A DNA stretch of 64,000 bases, taken from positions 248,001 to 312,000 of the forward strand of contig CAWVNO010001215.1 of the NCBI GenBank assembly GCA_963930645.1. The letters run 5' to 3'. The stretch comes from Salticus scenicus (taxonomy: Eukaryota; Arthropoda; Arachnida; Araneae; Salticidae). Shown here in pieces: positions 1 through 9,314 of this stretch. Position numbers and translations under genes: made by a program. The first letter of the stretch is position 1. Each line of letters begins with the position of its first letter. The notes under the pieces were generated by a model. That model saw nothing but the letters and a program-made list of their open reading frames with translations, made no database searches and was not told where the DNA came from.

Positions 1-15
1 GCAAAGCTCTATTAG
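1..15 (+). repeat. Partial monomer at left edge
   Basis: These are the last 15 bases of a monomer. This stretch is identical in A and B, so the type cannot be told. By array order it is most likely A, because a B monomer follows. Confidence 0.85.
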
Positions 16-106
16 TTGCTTTGGAATCGGCTTTTGAAAAAAATTCTGTGAAAATCGCAAAAATTTTGGGTATCGAAATCGGGCAAAGTCTCCTTAAAAG
101 GGCTCT

Positions 107-134
107 CCTGGCCAAATGGTTTAACTTTGGCAGG
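107..134. repeat. Imperfect dyad GCCAAA...TTTGGC, once per monomer
   Basis: The arms are CCT-g-GCCAAA-tg-GTT and AAC-TTTGGC-AGG around a central T. This gives twelve potential base pairs with a one-base and a two-base bulge. It lies inside the 64-bp block that is identical in A and B, so it occurs about 324 times. A cruciform or single-strand hairpin is possible. Arm-breaking variants occur, for example TTTGGA at 31058, 34799, 39133 and 45437, GCGAAA at 27299, and TTTGTC at 36768, 41102 and 47406. Confidence 0.8.
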
Positions 135-187
135 TCCCTGCTGTTCTGTTATGAAACTAGAATATCTTTTGCAGATTCTGGAAGTGA

Positions 188-199
188 TTGCGATCGCAA
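188..199. repeat. 12-bp perfect palindrome, once per monomer
   Basis: TTGCGATCGCAA is its own reverse complement. It is present at the same place in both A and B, so roughly 320 times in the window. Its core GCGATCGC is the HIP1 octamer of cyanobacteria and also contains a GATC. Only a few monomers have it broken: 28952 (G to T), 37425 and 41759 (T to C, two copies of one duplicated event), and 57715-57716 (CG to TT). Its function is unknown. It could be a dimeric protein site, a methylation target, or simply hitchhiking in the repeat. Confidence 0.95.
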
Positions 200-210
200 A
201 GCTCTATTAG

Positions 211-409
211 TTGCTTTGGAATCGACTTTTGAAAATGAGAGGGCGTAAAATTCGCCCAAAAAATTTGGCGACGATATTGAGCACATGCCTTCATAAAAGG
301 GCTCTCCTGGCCAAATGGTTTAACTTTGGCAGGTCCCTGCTGTTCTGTTATGAAAGTAGACTTCGTGGGGCAGATTCTGGAAGTAATTGCGATCGCAAAG
401 CTCTATTAG
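211..409 (+). repeat. A-type monomer (199 bp)
   Basis: A is recognised by GACTTTTGAAAATGAGAGGG at its start and by GTAGACTTCGTGGG near its 3' third. It is about 44% GC by hand count. In order it has a 14-bp start shared with B, one A/B diagnostic base, ten more shared bases, a 56-bp A-specific zone with two overlapping hairpins, a 64-bp block identical to B, a 14-bp A-specific zone, and a 40-bp tail identical to B that contains the 12-bp palindrome. The 199-bp length is close to one nucleosome plus linker. Confidence 0.95.
241..270. repeat. Two overlapping hairpins, A monomer only
   Basis: GGGCG at 241-245 can pair with CGCCC at 253-257 across a 7-base loop. The same CGCC plus AAA (253-260, one C bulged) can instead pair with TTTGGCG at 264-270 across three A's. 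The two stems are mutually exclusive. The element recurs in every A monomer and is absent from B. A few units damage it: 1437 and 9315 (C to A), 26654, 62091-62107 and 63092. Confidence 0.7.
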
Positions 410-426
410 TTGCTTTGGAATCGGCT
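410..426 (+). other. CENP-B-box-like motif at monomer start
   Basis: TTGCTTTGGAATCGGCT in B matches the mammalian CENP-B box consensus YTTCGTTGGAARCGGGA at 12 of 17 positions, and at 6 of the 9 positions regarded as essential. The A monomer has GACT in place of GGCT and matches at 11 of 17. The missing G at position 5 and at position 16 would be expected to weaken binding by mammalian CENP-B. The match may be chance; it is listed because centromeric satellites of unrelated lineages often carry such degenerate motifs. Confidence 0.3.
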
Positions 427-430
427 TTTG

Positions 431-457
431 AAAAAAATTCTGTGAAAATCGCAAAAA
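431..457. other. Phased A-tracts in B monomer
   Basis: Runs of 7, 4 and 5 A's are centred about 12.5 and 8.5 bp apart, averaging 10.5 bp, which is one helical turn. Such phasing usually produces intrinsic DNA curvature. The element recurs in every B monomer. The corresponding A zone has A-tracts spaced about 15 and 12 bp, which is less well phased. Confidence 0.5.
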
Positions 458-604
458 TTTTGGGTATCGAAATCGGGCAAAGTCTCCATAAAAGGGCTCT
501 CCTGGCCAAATGGTTTAACTTTGGCAGGTCCCTGCTGTTCTGTTATGAAACTAGAATATCTTTTGCAGATTCTGGAAGTGATTGCGATCGCAAAGCTCTA
601 TTAG

Positions 605-1436
605 TTGCTTTGGAATCGACTTTTGAAAATGAGAGGGCGTAAAATTCGCCCAAAAAATTTGGCGACGATATTGAGCACATGCCTTCATAAATGGGCTCTC
701 CTGGCCAAATGGTTTAACTTTGGCAGGTCCCTGCTGTTCTGTTATGAAAGTAGACTTCGTGGGGCAGATTCTGGAAGTGATTGCGATCGCAAAGCTCTAT
801 TAGTTGCTTTGGAATCGGCTTTTGAAAAAAATTCTGTGAAAATCGCAAAAATTTTGGGTATCGAAATCTGGCAAAGTCTCCATAAAAGGGCTCTCCTGGC
901 CAAATGGTTTAACTTTGGCAGGTCCCTGCTGTTCTGTTATGAAACTAGAATATATTTTGCAGATTCTGGAAGTGATTGCGATCGCAAAGCTCTATTAGTT
1001 GCTTTGGAATCGACTTTTGAAAATGAGAGGGCGTAAAATTCGCCCAAAAAATTTGGCGACGATATTGAGCACATGCCTTCATAAAAGGGCTCTCCTGGCC
1101 AAATGGTTTAACTTTGGCAGGTCCCTGCTGTTCTGTTATGAAAGTAGACTTCGTGGGGCAGATTCTGGAAGTGATTGCGATCGCAAAGCTCTATTAGTTG
1201 CTTTGGAATCGGCTTTTGAAAAAAATTCTGTGAAAATCGCAAAAATTTTGGGTATCGAAATCGGGCAAAGTCTCCATAAAAGGGCTCTCCTGGCCAAATG
1301 GTTTAACTTTGGCAGGTCCCTGCTGTTCTGTTATGAAACTAGAATATCTTTTGCAGATTCTGGAAGTGATTGCGATCGCAAAGCTCTATTAGTTGCTTTG
1401 GAATCGACTTTTGAAAATGAGAGGGCGTAAAATTCG
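605..1436 (+). repeat. AB dimers with private variants
   Basis: Two complete AB dimers and the start of a third (999-1392), before the first duplicated marker. Private changes are at 692 (A to T), 869 (G to T) and 954 (C to A). With 94 and 385 upstream, the first kilobase has a higher substitution density than the core. Confidence 0.9.
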
Positions 1437-1473
1437 ACCAAAAAATTTGGCGACGATATTGAGCACATGCCTT

Positions 1474-1481
1474 TATAAAAG
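1474..1481 (+). other. TATA-box-like variant in A monomer
   Basis: The usual CATAAAAG is changed to TATAAAAG by one C to T. The same change is at 9352 (by duplication) and 60176. It matches the eukaryotic TATAWAAR consensus. No other promoter evidence accompanies it, so this is probably accidental. Confidence 0.2.
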
Positions 1482-3777
1482 GGCTCTCCTGGCCAAATGG
1501 TTTAACTTTGGCAGGTCCCTGCTGTTCTGTTATGAAAGTAGACTTCGTGGGGCAGATTCTGGAAGTGATTGCGATCGCAAAGCTCTATTAGTTGCTTTGG
1601 AATCGGCTTTTGAAAAAAATTCTGTGAAAATCGCAAAAATTTTGGGTATCGAAATCGGGCAAAGTCTCCATAAAAGGGCTCTCCTGGCCAAATGGTTTAA
1701 CTTTGGCAGGTCCCTGCTGTTCTGTTATGAAACTAGAATATCTTTTGCAGATTCTGGAAGTGATTGCGATCGCAAAGCTCTATTAGTTGCTTTGGAATCG
1801 ACTTTTGAAAATGAGAGGGCGTAAAATTCGCCCAAAAAATTTGGCGACGATATTGAGCACATGCCTTCATAAAAGGGCTCTCCTGGCCAAATGGTTTAAC
1901 TTTGGCAGGTCCCTGCTGTTCTGTTATGAAAGTAGACTTCGTGGGGCAGATTCTGGAAGTGATTGCGATCGCAAAGCTCTATTAGTTGCTTTGGAATCGG
2001 CTTTTGAAAAAAATTCTGTGAAAATCGCAAAAATTTTGGGTATCGAAATCGGGCAAAGTCTCCATAAAAGGGCTCTCCTGGCCAAATGGTTTAACTTTGG
2101 CAGGTCCCTGCTGTTCTGTTATGAAACTAGAATATCTTTTGCAGATTCTGGAAGTGATTGCGATCGCAAAGCTCTATTAGTTGCTTTGGAATCGACTTTT
2201 GAAAATGAGAGGGCGTAAAATTCGCCCAAAAAATTTGGCGACGATATTGAGCACATGCCTTCATAAAAGGGCTCTCCTGGCCAAATGGTTTAACTTTGGC
2301 AGGTCCCTGCTGTTCTGTTATGAAAGTAGACTTCGTGGGGCAGATTCTGGAAGTGATTGCGATCGCAAAGCTCTATTAGTTGCTTTGGAATCGGCTTTTG
2401 AAAAAAATTCTGTGAAAATCGCAAAAATTTTGGGTATCGAAATCGGGCAAAGTCTCCATAAAAGGGCTCTCCTGGCCAAATGGTTTAACTTTGGCAGGTC
2501 CCTGCTGTTCTGTTATGAAACTAGAATATCTTTTGCAGATTCTGGAAGTGATTGCGATCGCAAAGCTCTATTAGTTACTTTGGAATCGACTTTTGAAAAT
2601 GAGAGGGCGTAAAATTCGCCCAAAAAATTTGGCGACGATATTGAGCACATGCCTTCATAAAAGGGCTCTCCTGGCCAAATGGTTTAACTTTGGCAGGTCC
2701 CTGCTGTTCTGTTATGAAAGTAGACTTCGTGGGGCAGATTCTGGAAGTGATTGCGATCGCAAAGCTCTATTACTTGCTTTGGAATCGGCTTTTGAAAAAA
2801 ATTCTGTGAAAATCGCAAAAATTTTGGGTATCGAAATCGGGCAAAGTCTCCATAAAAGGGCTCTCCTGGCCAAATGGTTTAACTTTGGCAGGTCCCTGCT
2901 GTTCTGTTATGAAACTAGAATATCTTTTGCAGATTCTGGAAGTGATTGCGATCGCAAAGCTCTATTAGTTGCTTTGGAATCGACTTTTAAAAATGAGAGG
3001 GCGTAAAATTCGCCCAAAAAATTTGGCGACGATATTGAGCACATGCCTTCATAAAAGGGCTCTCCTGGCCAAATGGTTTAACTTTGGCAGGTCCCTGCTG
3101 TTCTGTTATGAAAGTAGACTTCGTGGGGCAGATTCTGGAAGTGATTGCGATCGCAAAGCTCTATTAGTTGCTTTGGAATCGGCTTTTGAAAAAAATTCTG
3201 TGAAAATCGCAAAAATTTTGGGTATCGAAATCGGGCAAAGTCTCCATAAAAGGGCTCTCCTGGCCAAATGGTTTAACTTTGGCAGGTCCCTGCTGTTCTG
3301 TTATGAAACTAGAATATCTTTTGCAGATTCTGGAAGTGATTGCGATCGCAAAGCTCTATTAGTTGCTTTGGAATCGACTTTTGAAAATGAGAGGGCGTAA
3401 AATTCGCCCAAAAAATTTGGCGACGATATTGAGCACATGCCTTCATAAAAGGGCTCTCCTGGCCAAATGGTTTAACTTTGGCAGGTCCCTGCTGTTCTGT
3501 TATGAAAGTAGACTTCGTGGGGCAGATTCTGGAAGTGATTGCGATCGCAAAGCTCTATTAGTTGCTTTGGAATCGGCTTTTGAAAAAAATTCTGTGAAAA
3601 TCGCAAAAATTTTGGGTATCGAAATCGGGCAAAGTCTCCATAAAAGGGCTCTCCTGGCCAAATGGTTTAACTTTGGCAGGTCCCTGCTGTTCTGTTATGA
3701 AACTAGAATATCTTTTGCAGATTCTGGAAGTGATTGCGATCGCAAAGCTCTATTAGTTGCTTTGGAATCGACTTTTG

Positions 3778-3780
3778 AAA
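3778..3780. other. One-base deletion in A monomer
   Basis: GAAAATGAG is reduced to GAAATGAG, so the A monomer at 3757-3954 is 198 bp. The same event recurs at 11262-11264 as part of the segmental duplication. Confidence 0.95.
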
Positions 3781-4082
3781 TGAGAGGGCGTAAAATTCGC
3801 CCAAAAAATTTGGCGACGATATTGAGCACATGCCTTCATAAAAGGGCTCTCCTGGCCAAATGGTTTAACTTTGGCAGGTCCCTGTTGTTCTGTTATGAAA
3901 GTAGACTTCGTGGGGCAGATTCTGGAAGTGATTGCGATCGCAAAGCTCTATTAGTTGCTTTGGAATCGGCTTTTGAAAAAAATTCTGTGAAAATCGCAAA
4001 AATTTTGGGTATCGAAATCGGGCAAAGTCTCCATAAAAGGGCTCTCCTGGCCAAATGGTTTAACTTTGGCAGGTCCCTGCTT

Positions 4083-7000
4083 TTCTGTTATGAAACTAGA
4101 ATATCTTTTGCAGATTCTGGAAGTGATTGCGATCGCAAAGCTCTATTAGTTGCTTTGGAATCGACTTTTGAAAATGAGAGGGCGTAAAATTCGCCCAAAA
4201 AATTTGGCGACGATATTGAGCACATGCCTTCATAAAAGGGCTCTCCTGGCCAAATGGTTTAACTTTGGCAGGTCCCTGCTGTTCTGTTATGAAAGTAGAC
4301 TTCGTGGGGCAGATTCTGGAAGTGATTGCGATCGCAAAGCTCTATTAGTTGCTTTGGAATCGGCTTTTGAAAAAAATTCTGTGAAAATCGCAAAAATGTT
4401 GGGTATCGAAATCGGGCAAAGTCTCCATAAAAGGGCTCTCCTGGCCAAATGGTTTAACTTTGGCAGGTCCCTGCTGTTCTGTTATGAAACTAGAATATCT
4501 TTTGCAGATTCTGGAAGTGATTGCGATCGCAAAGCTCTATTAGTTGCTTTGGAATCGACTTTTGAAAATGAGAGGGCGTAAAATTCGCCCAAAAAATTTG
4601 GCGACGATATTGAGCACATGCCTTCATAAAAGGGCTCTCCTGGCCAAATGGTTTAACTTTGGCAGGTCCCTGCTGTTCTGTTATGAAAGTAGACTTCGTG
4701 GGGCAGATTCTGGAAGTGATTGCGATCGCAAAGCTCTATTAGTTGCTTTGGAATCGGCTTTTGAAAAAAATTCTGTGAAAATCGCAAAAATTTTGGGTAT
4801 CGAAATCGGGCAAAGTCTCCATAAAAGGGCTCTCCTGGCCAAATGGTTTAACTTTGGCAGGTCCCTGCTGTTCTGTTATGAAACTAGAATATCTTTTGCA
4901 GATTCTGGAAGTGATTGCGATCGCAAAGCTCTATTAGTTGCTTTGGAATCGACTTTTGAAAATGAGAGGGCGTAAAATTCGCCCAAAAAATTTGGCGACG
5001 ATATTGAGCACATGCCTTCATAAAAGGGCTCTCCTGGCCAAATGGTTTAACTTTGGCAGGTCCCTGCTGTTCTGTTATGAAAGTAGACTTCGTGGGGCAG
5101 ATTCTGGAAGTGATTGCGATCGCAAAGCTCTATTAGTTGCTTTGGAATCGGCTTTTGAAAAAAATTCTGTGAAAATCGCAAAAATTTTGGGTATCGAAAT
5201 CGGGCAAAGTCTCCATAAAAGGGCTCTCCTGGCCAAATGGTTTAACTTTGGCAGGTCCCTGCTGTTCTGTTATGAAACTAGAATATCTTTTGCAGATTCT
5301 GGAAGTGATTGCGATCGCAAAGCTCTATTAGTTGCTTTGGAATCGACTTTTGAAAATGAGAGGGCGTAAAATTCGCCCAAAAAATTTGGCGACGATATTG
5401 AGCACATGCCTTCATAAAAGGGCTCTCCTGGCCAAATGGTTTAACTTTGGCAGGTCCCTGCTGTTCTGTTATGAAAGTAGACTTCGTGGGGCAGATTCTG
5501 GAAGTGATTGCGATCGCAAAGCTCTATTAGTTGCTTTGGAATCGGCTTTTGAAAAAAATTCTGTGAAAATCGCAAAAATTTTGGGTATCGAAATCGGGCA
5601 AAGTCTCCATAAAAGGGCTCTCCTGGCCAAATGGTTTAACTTTGGCAGGTCCCTGCTGTTCTGTTATGAAACTAGAATATCTTTTGCAGATTCTGGAAGT
5701 GATTGCGATCGCAAAGCTCTATTAGTTGCTTTGGAATCGACTTTTGAAAATGAGAGGGCGTAAAATTCGCCCAAAAAATTTGGCGACGATATTGAGCACA
5801 TGCCTTCATAAAAGGGCTCTCCTGGCCAAATGGTTTAACTTTGGCAGGTCCCTGCTGTTCTGTTATGAAAGTAGACTTCGTGGGGCAGATTCTGGAAGTG
5901 ATTGCGATCGCAAAGCTCTATTAGTTGCTTTGGAATCGGCTTTTGAAAAAAATTCTGTGAAAATCGCAAAAATTTTGGGTATCGAAATCGGGCAAAGTCT
6001 CCATAAAAGGGCTCTCCTGGCCAAATGGTTTAACTTTGGCAGGTCCCTGCTGTTCTGTTATGAAACTAGAATATCTTTTGCAGATTCTGGAAGTGATTGC
6101 GATCGCAAAGCTCTATTAGTTGCTTTGGAATCGACTTTTGAAAATGAGAGGGCGTAAAATTCGCCCAAAAAATTTGGCGACGATATTGAGCACATGCCTT
6201 CATAAAAGGGCTCTCCTGGCCAAATGGTTTAACTTTGGCAGGTCCCTGCTGTTCTGTTATGAAAGTAGACTTCGTGGGGCAGATTCTGGAAGTGATTGCG
6301 ATCGCAAAGCTCTATTAGTTGCTTTGGAATCGGCTTTTGAAAAAAATTCTGTGAAAATCGCAAAAATTTTGGGTATCGAAATCGGGCAAAGTCTCCATAA
6401 AAGGGCTCTCCTGGCCAAATGGTTTAACTTTGGCAGGTCCCTGCTGTTCTGTTATGAAACTAGAATATCTTTTGCAGATTCTGGAAGTGATTGCGATCGC
6501 AAAGCTCTATTAGTTGCTTTGGAATCGACTTTTGAAAATGAGAGGGCGTAAAATTCGCCCAAAAAATTTGGCGACGATATTGAGCACATGCCTTCATAAA
6601 AGGGCTCTCCTGGCCAAATGGTTTAACTTTGGCAGGTCCCTGCTGTTCTGTTATGAAAGTACACTTCGTGGGGCAGATTCTGGAAGTGATTGCGATCGCA
6701 AAGCTCTATTAGTTGCTTTGGAATCGGCTTTTGAAAAAAATTCTGTGAAAATCGCAAAAATTTTGGGTATCGAAATCGGGCAAAGTCTCCATAAAAGGGC
6801 TCTCCTGGCCAAATGGTTTAACTTTGGCAGGTCCCTGCTGTTCTGTTATGAAACTAGAATATCTTTTGCAGATTCTGGAAGTGATTGCGATCGCAAAGCT
6901 CTATAAGTTGCTTTGGAATCGACTTTTGAAAATGAGAGGGCGTAAAATTCGCCCAAAAAATTTGGCGACGATATTGAGCACATGCCTTCATAAAAGGGCT

Positions 7001-9314
7001 CTCCTGGCCAAATGGTTTAACTTTGGCAGGTCCCTGCTGTTCTGTTATGAAAGTAGACTTCGTGGGGCAGATTCTGGAAGTGATTGCGATCGCAAAGCTC
7101 TATTAGTTGCTTTGGAATCGGCTTTTGAAAAAATTCTGTGAAAATCGCAAAAATTTTGGGTATCGAAATCGGGCAAAGTCTCCATAAAAGGGCTCTCCTG
7201 GCCAAATGGTTTAACTTTGGCAGGTCCCTGCTGTTCTGTTATGAAACTAGAATATCTTTTGCAGATTCTGGAAGTGATTGCGATCGCAAAGCTCTATTAG
7301 TTGCTTTGGAATCGACTTTTGAAAATGAGAGGGCGTAAAATTCGCCCAAAAAATTTGGCGACGATATTCAGCACATGCCTTCATAAAAAGGCTCTCCTGG
7401 CCAAATGGTTTAACTTTGGCAGGTCCCTGCTGTTCTGTTATGAAAGTAGACTTCGTGGGGCAGATTCTGGAAGTGATTGCGATCGCAAAGCTCTATTAGT
7501 TGCTTTGGAATCGGCTTTTGAAAAAAATTCTGTGAAAATCGCAAAAATTTTGGGTATCGAAATCGGGCAAAGTCTCCATAAAAGGGCTCTCCTGGCCAAA
7601 TGGTTTAACTTTGGCAGGTCCCTGCTGTTCTGTTATGAAACTAGAATATCTTTTGCAGATTCTGGAAGTGATTGCGATCGCAAAGCTCTATTAGTTGCTT
7701 TGGAATCGACTTTTGAAAATGAGAGGGCGTAAAATTCGCCCAAAAAATTTGGCGACGATATTGAGCACATGCCTTCATAAAAGGGCTCTCCTGGCCAAAT
7801 GGTTTAACTTTGGCAGGTCCCTGCTGTTCTGTTATGAAAGTAGACTTCGTGGGGTAGATTATGGAAGTGATTGCGATCGCAAAGCTCTATTAGTTGCTTT
7901 GGAATCGGCTTTTGAAAAAAATTCTGTGAAAATCGCAAAAATTTTGGGTATCGAAATCGGGCAAAGTCTCCATAAAAGGGCTCTCCTGGCCAAATGGTTT
8001 AACTTTGGCAGGTCCCTGCTGTTCTGTTATGAAACTAGAATATCTTTTGCAGATTCTGGAAGTGATTGCGATCGCAAAGCTCTATTAGTTGCTTTGGAAT
8101 CGACTTTTGAAAATGAGAGGGCGTAAAATTCGCCCAAAAAATTTGGCGACGATATTGAGCACATGCCTTCATAAAAGGGCTCTCCTGGCCAAATGGTTTA
8201 ACTTTGGCAGGTCCCTGCTGTTCTGTTATGAAAGTAGACTTCGTGGGGCAGATTCTGGAAGTGATTGCGATCGCAAAGCTCTATTAGTTGCATTGGAATC
8301 GGCTTTTGAAAAAAATTCTGTGAAAATCGCAAAAATTTTGGGTATCGAAATCGGGCAAAGTCTCCATAAAAGGGCTCTCCTGGCCAAATGGTTTAACTTT
8401 GGCAGGTCCCTGCTGTTCTGTTATGAAACTAGAATATCTTTTGCAGATTCTGGAAGTGATTGCGATCGCAAAGCTCTATTAGTTGCTTTGGAATCGACTT
8501 TTGAAAATGAGAGGGCGTAAAATTCGCCCAAAAAATTTGGCGACGATATTGAGCACATGCCTTCATAAAAGGGCTCTCCTGGCCAAATGGTTTAACTTTG
8601 GCAGGTCCCTGCTGTTCTGTTATGAAAGTAGACTTCGTGGGGCAGATTCTGGAAGTGATTGCGATCGCAAAGCTCTATTAGTTGCTTTGGAATCGGCTTT
8701 TGAAAAAAATTCTGTGAAAATCGCAAAAATTTTGGGTATCGAAATCGGGCAAAGTCTCCATAAAAGGGCTCTCCTGGCCAAATGGTTTAACTTTGGCAGG
8801 TCCCTGCTGTTCTGTTATGAAACTAGAATATCTTTTGCAGATTCTGGAAGTGATTGCGATCGCAAAGCTCTATTAGTTGCTTTGGAATCGACTTTTGAAA
8901 ATGAGAGGGCGTAAAATTCGCCCAAAAAATTTGGCGACGATATTGAGCACATGCCTTCATAAAAGGGCTCTCCTGGCCAAATGGTTTAACTTTGGCAGGT
9001 CCCTGCTGTTCTGTTATGAAAGTAGACTTCGTGGGGCAGATTCTGGAAGTGATTGCGATCGCAAAGCTCTATTAGTTGCTTTGGAATCGGCTTTTGAAAA
9101 AAATTCTGTGAAAATCGCAAAAATTTTGGGTATCGAAATCGGGCAAAGTCTCCATAAAAGGGCTCTCCTGGCCAAATGGTTTAACTTTGGCAGGTCCCTG
9201 CTGTTCTGTTATGAAACTAGAATATCTTTTGCAGATTCTGGAAGTGATTGCGATCGCAAAGCTCTATTAGTTGCTTTGGAATCGACTTTTGAAAATGAGA
9301 GGGCGTAAAATTCG
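4083..9314 (+). repeat. AB dimers between the duplicated segments
   Basis: Regular AB dimers with few private changes: 4398 (T to G), 6662 (G to C), 6904 (T to A), 7369 (G to C), 7389 (G to A), 7855 (C to T), 7861 (C to A) and 8292 (T to A). One B monomer has a one-base deletion at 7128-7133. No structural rearrangement was seen. Confidence 0.9.
7128..7133. other. One-base deletion in B-monomer A-tract
   Basis: The seven-A run of the B monomer is six A's here, making the AB block at 6908-7300 393 bp long. It is a private event, typical of homopolymer slippage or a consensus error in the assembly. Confidence 0.9.

Larger units (their letters stand above)
16..210 (+). repeat. First complete B monomer
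   Basis: Full 195-bp B monomer with the B-specific GGCTTTTG start and the CTAGAATATC zone. It has a private A-to-T change at 94, in the conserved CATAAAAGGG segment. Confidence 0.95.
211..604 (+). repeat. Representative AB dimer (higher-order unit)
   Basis: A typical 394-bp repeat unit: A at 211-409 and B at 410-604. Each monomer is taken to start at TTGCTTTGGAATCG, which directly follows GCTCTATTAG. The choice of start is a convention, since a tandem array has no natural phase. About 145 blocks have this structure. Because 394 leaves remainder 1 on division by 3, each reading frame shifts from one unit to the next, which argues against a long repeat-encoded protein. This copy has one private change, G to A at 385. 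Confidence 0.97.
410..604 (+). repeat. B-type monomer (195 bp)
   Basis: B is recognised by GGCTTTTGAAAAAAATTCTG at its start and CTAGAATATCTTTT near its 3' third. It is about 40% GC by hand count. Its 52-bp variable zone is visibly homologous to the 56-bp A zone but diverged and four bases shorter. It is rich in A-tracts and contains two similar short stretches, GAAAATCGCAAA and GAAATCGGGCAAA. The rest is identical to A apart from the 14-bp zone and one base. A and B therefore descend from one ancestral monomer. Confidence 0.95.
1437..4082 (+). repeat. Segmental duplication, copy 1
   Basis: This block shares a unique series of variants with 9315-11566: C to A at 1437, C to T at 1474, G to A at 2577, G to C at 2773, G to A at 2989, a one-base deletion at 3778-3780, C to T at 3885 and G to T at 4082. 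The offset is 7878 bp for the first two markers and 7484 bp for the others. Copy 1 therefore has one extra 394-bp unit between 1474 and 2577. The given ends are the outermost shared markers; true ends may extend further but stop before 4398, which has a private T to G change. Confidence 0.9.

Noticed and set aside
107..134. Nuclear factor I (TTGGC-N5-GCCAA) binding site
   Set aside because: The half-sites are in the opposite relative orientation (GCCAA first, TTGGC second) and the spacing is wrong.
229..251. Bacterial promoter TTGAAA...TAAAAT in the A monomer
   Set aside because: The spacer between the boxes is 11 bases, far from the usual 17, and no gene lies downstream.
241..266. Intrinsic transcription terminator
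   Set aside because: The GGGCG/CGCCC stem is short and is followed by A's on the plus strand. On the minus strand no proper T-run follows it.
211..642. A repeated 143-codon open frame, once per AB dimer (also 208- and 274-codon forms)
   Set aside because: It starts at TTG with no clear ribosome-binding site, and consecutive copies overlap by 38 bases in different frames because 394 is not a multiple of 3. Array variants include many amino-acid changes and several premature stops (6904, 23793, 26411, 35026, 39360, 56689). The longer forms arise simply from an extra 195-bp monomer or a one-base deletion. I recognise no protein domain. It is best seen as a chance open frame in a satellite.
7017..7205. 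Minus-strand open frames at 7017-7205, 15914-16268, 22806-23138 and 42705-42914
   Set aside because: They appear only where a small indel or substitution removes a stop in one unit, and they are not maintained in neighbouring copies.
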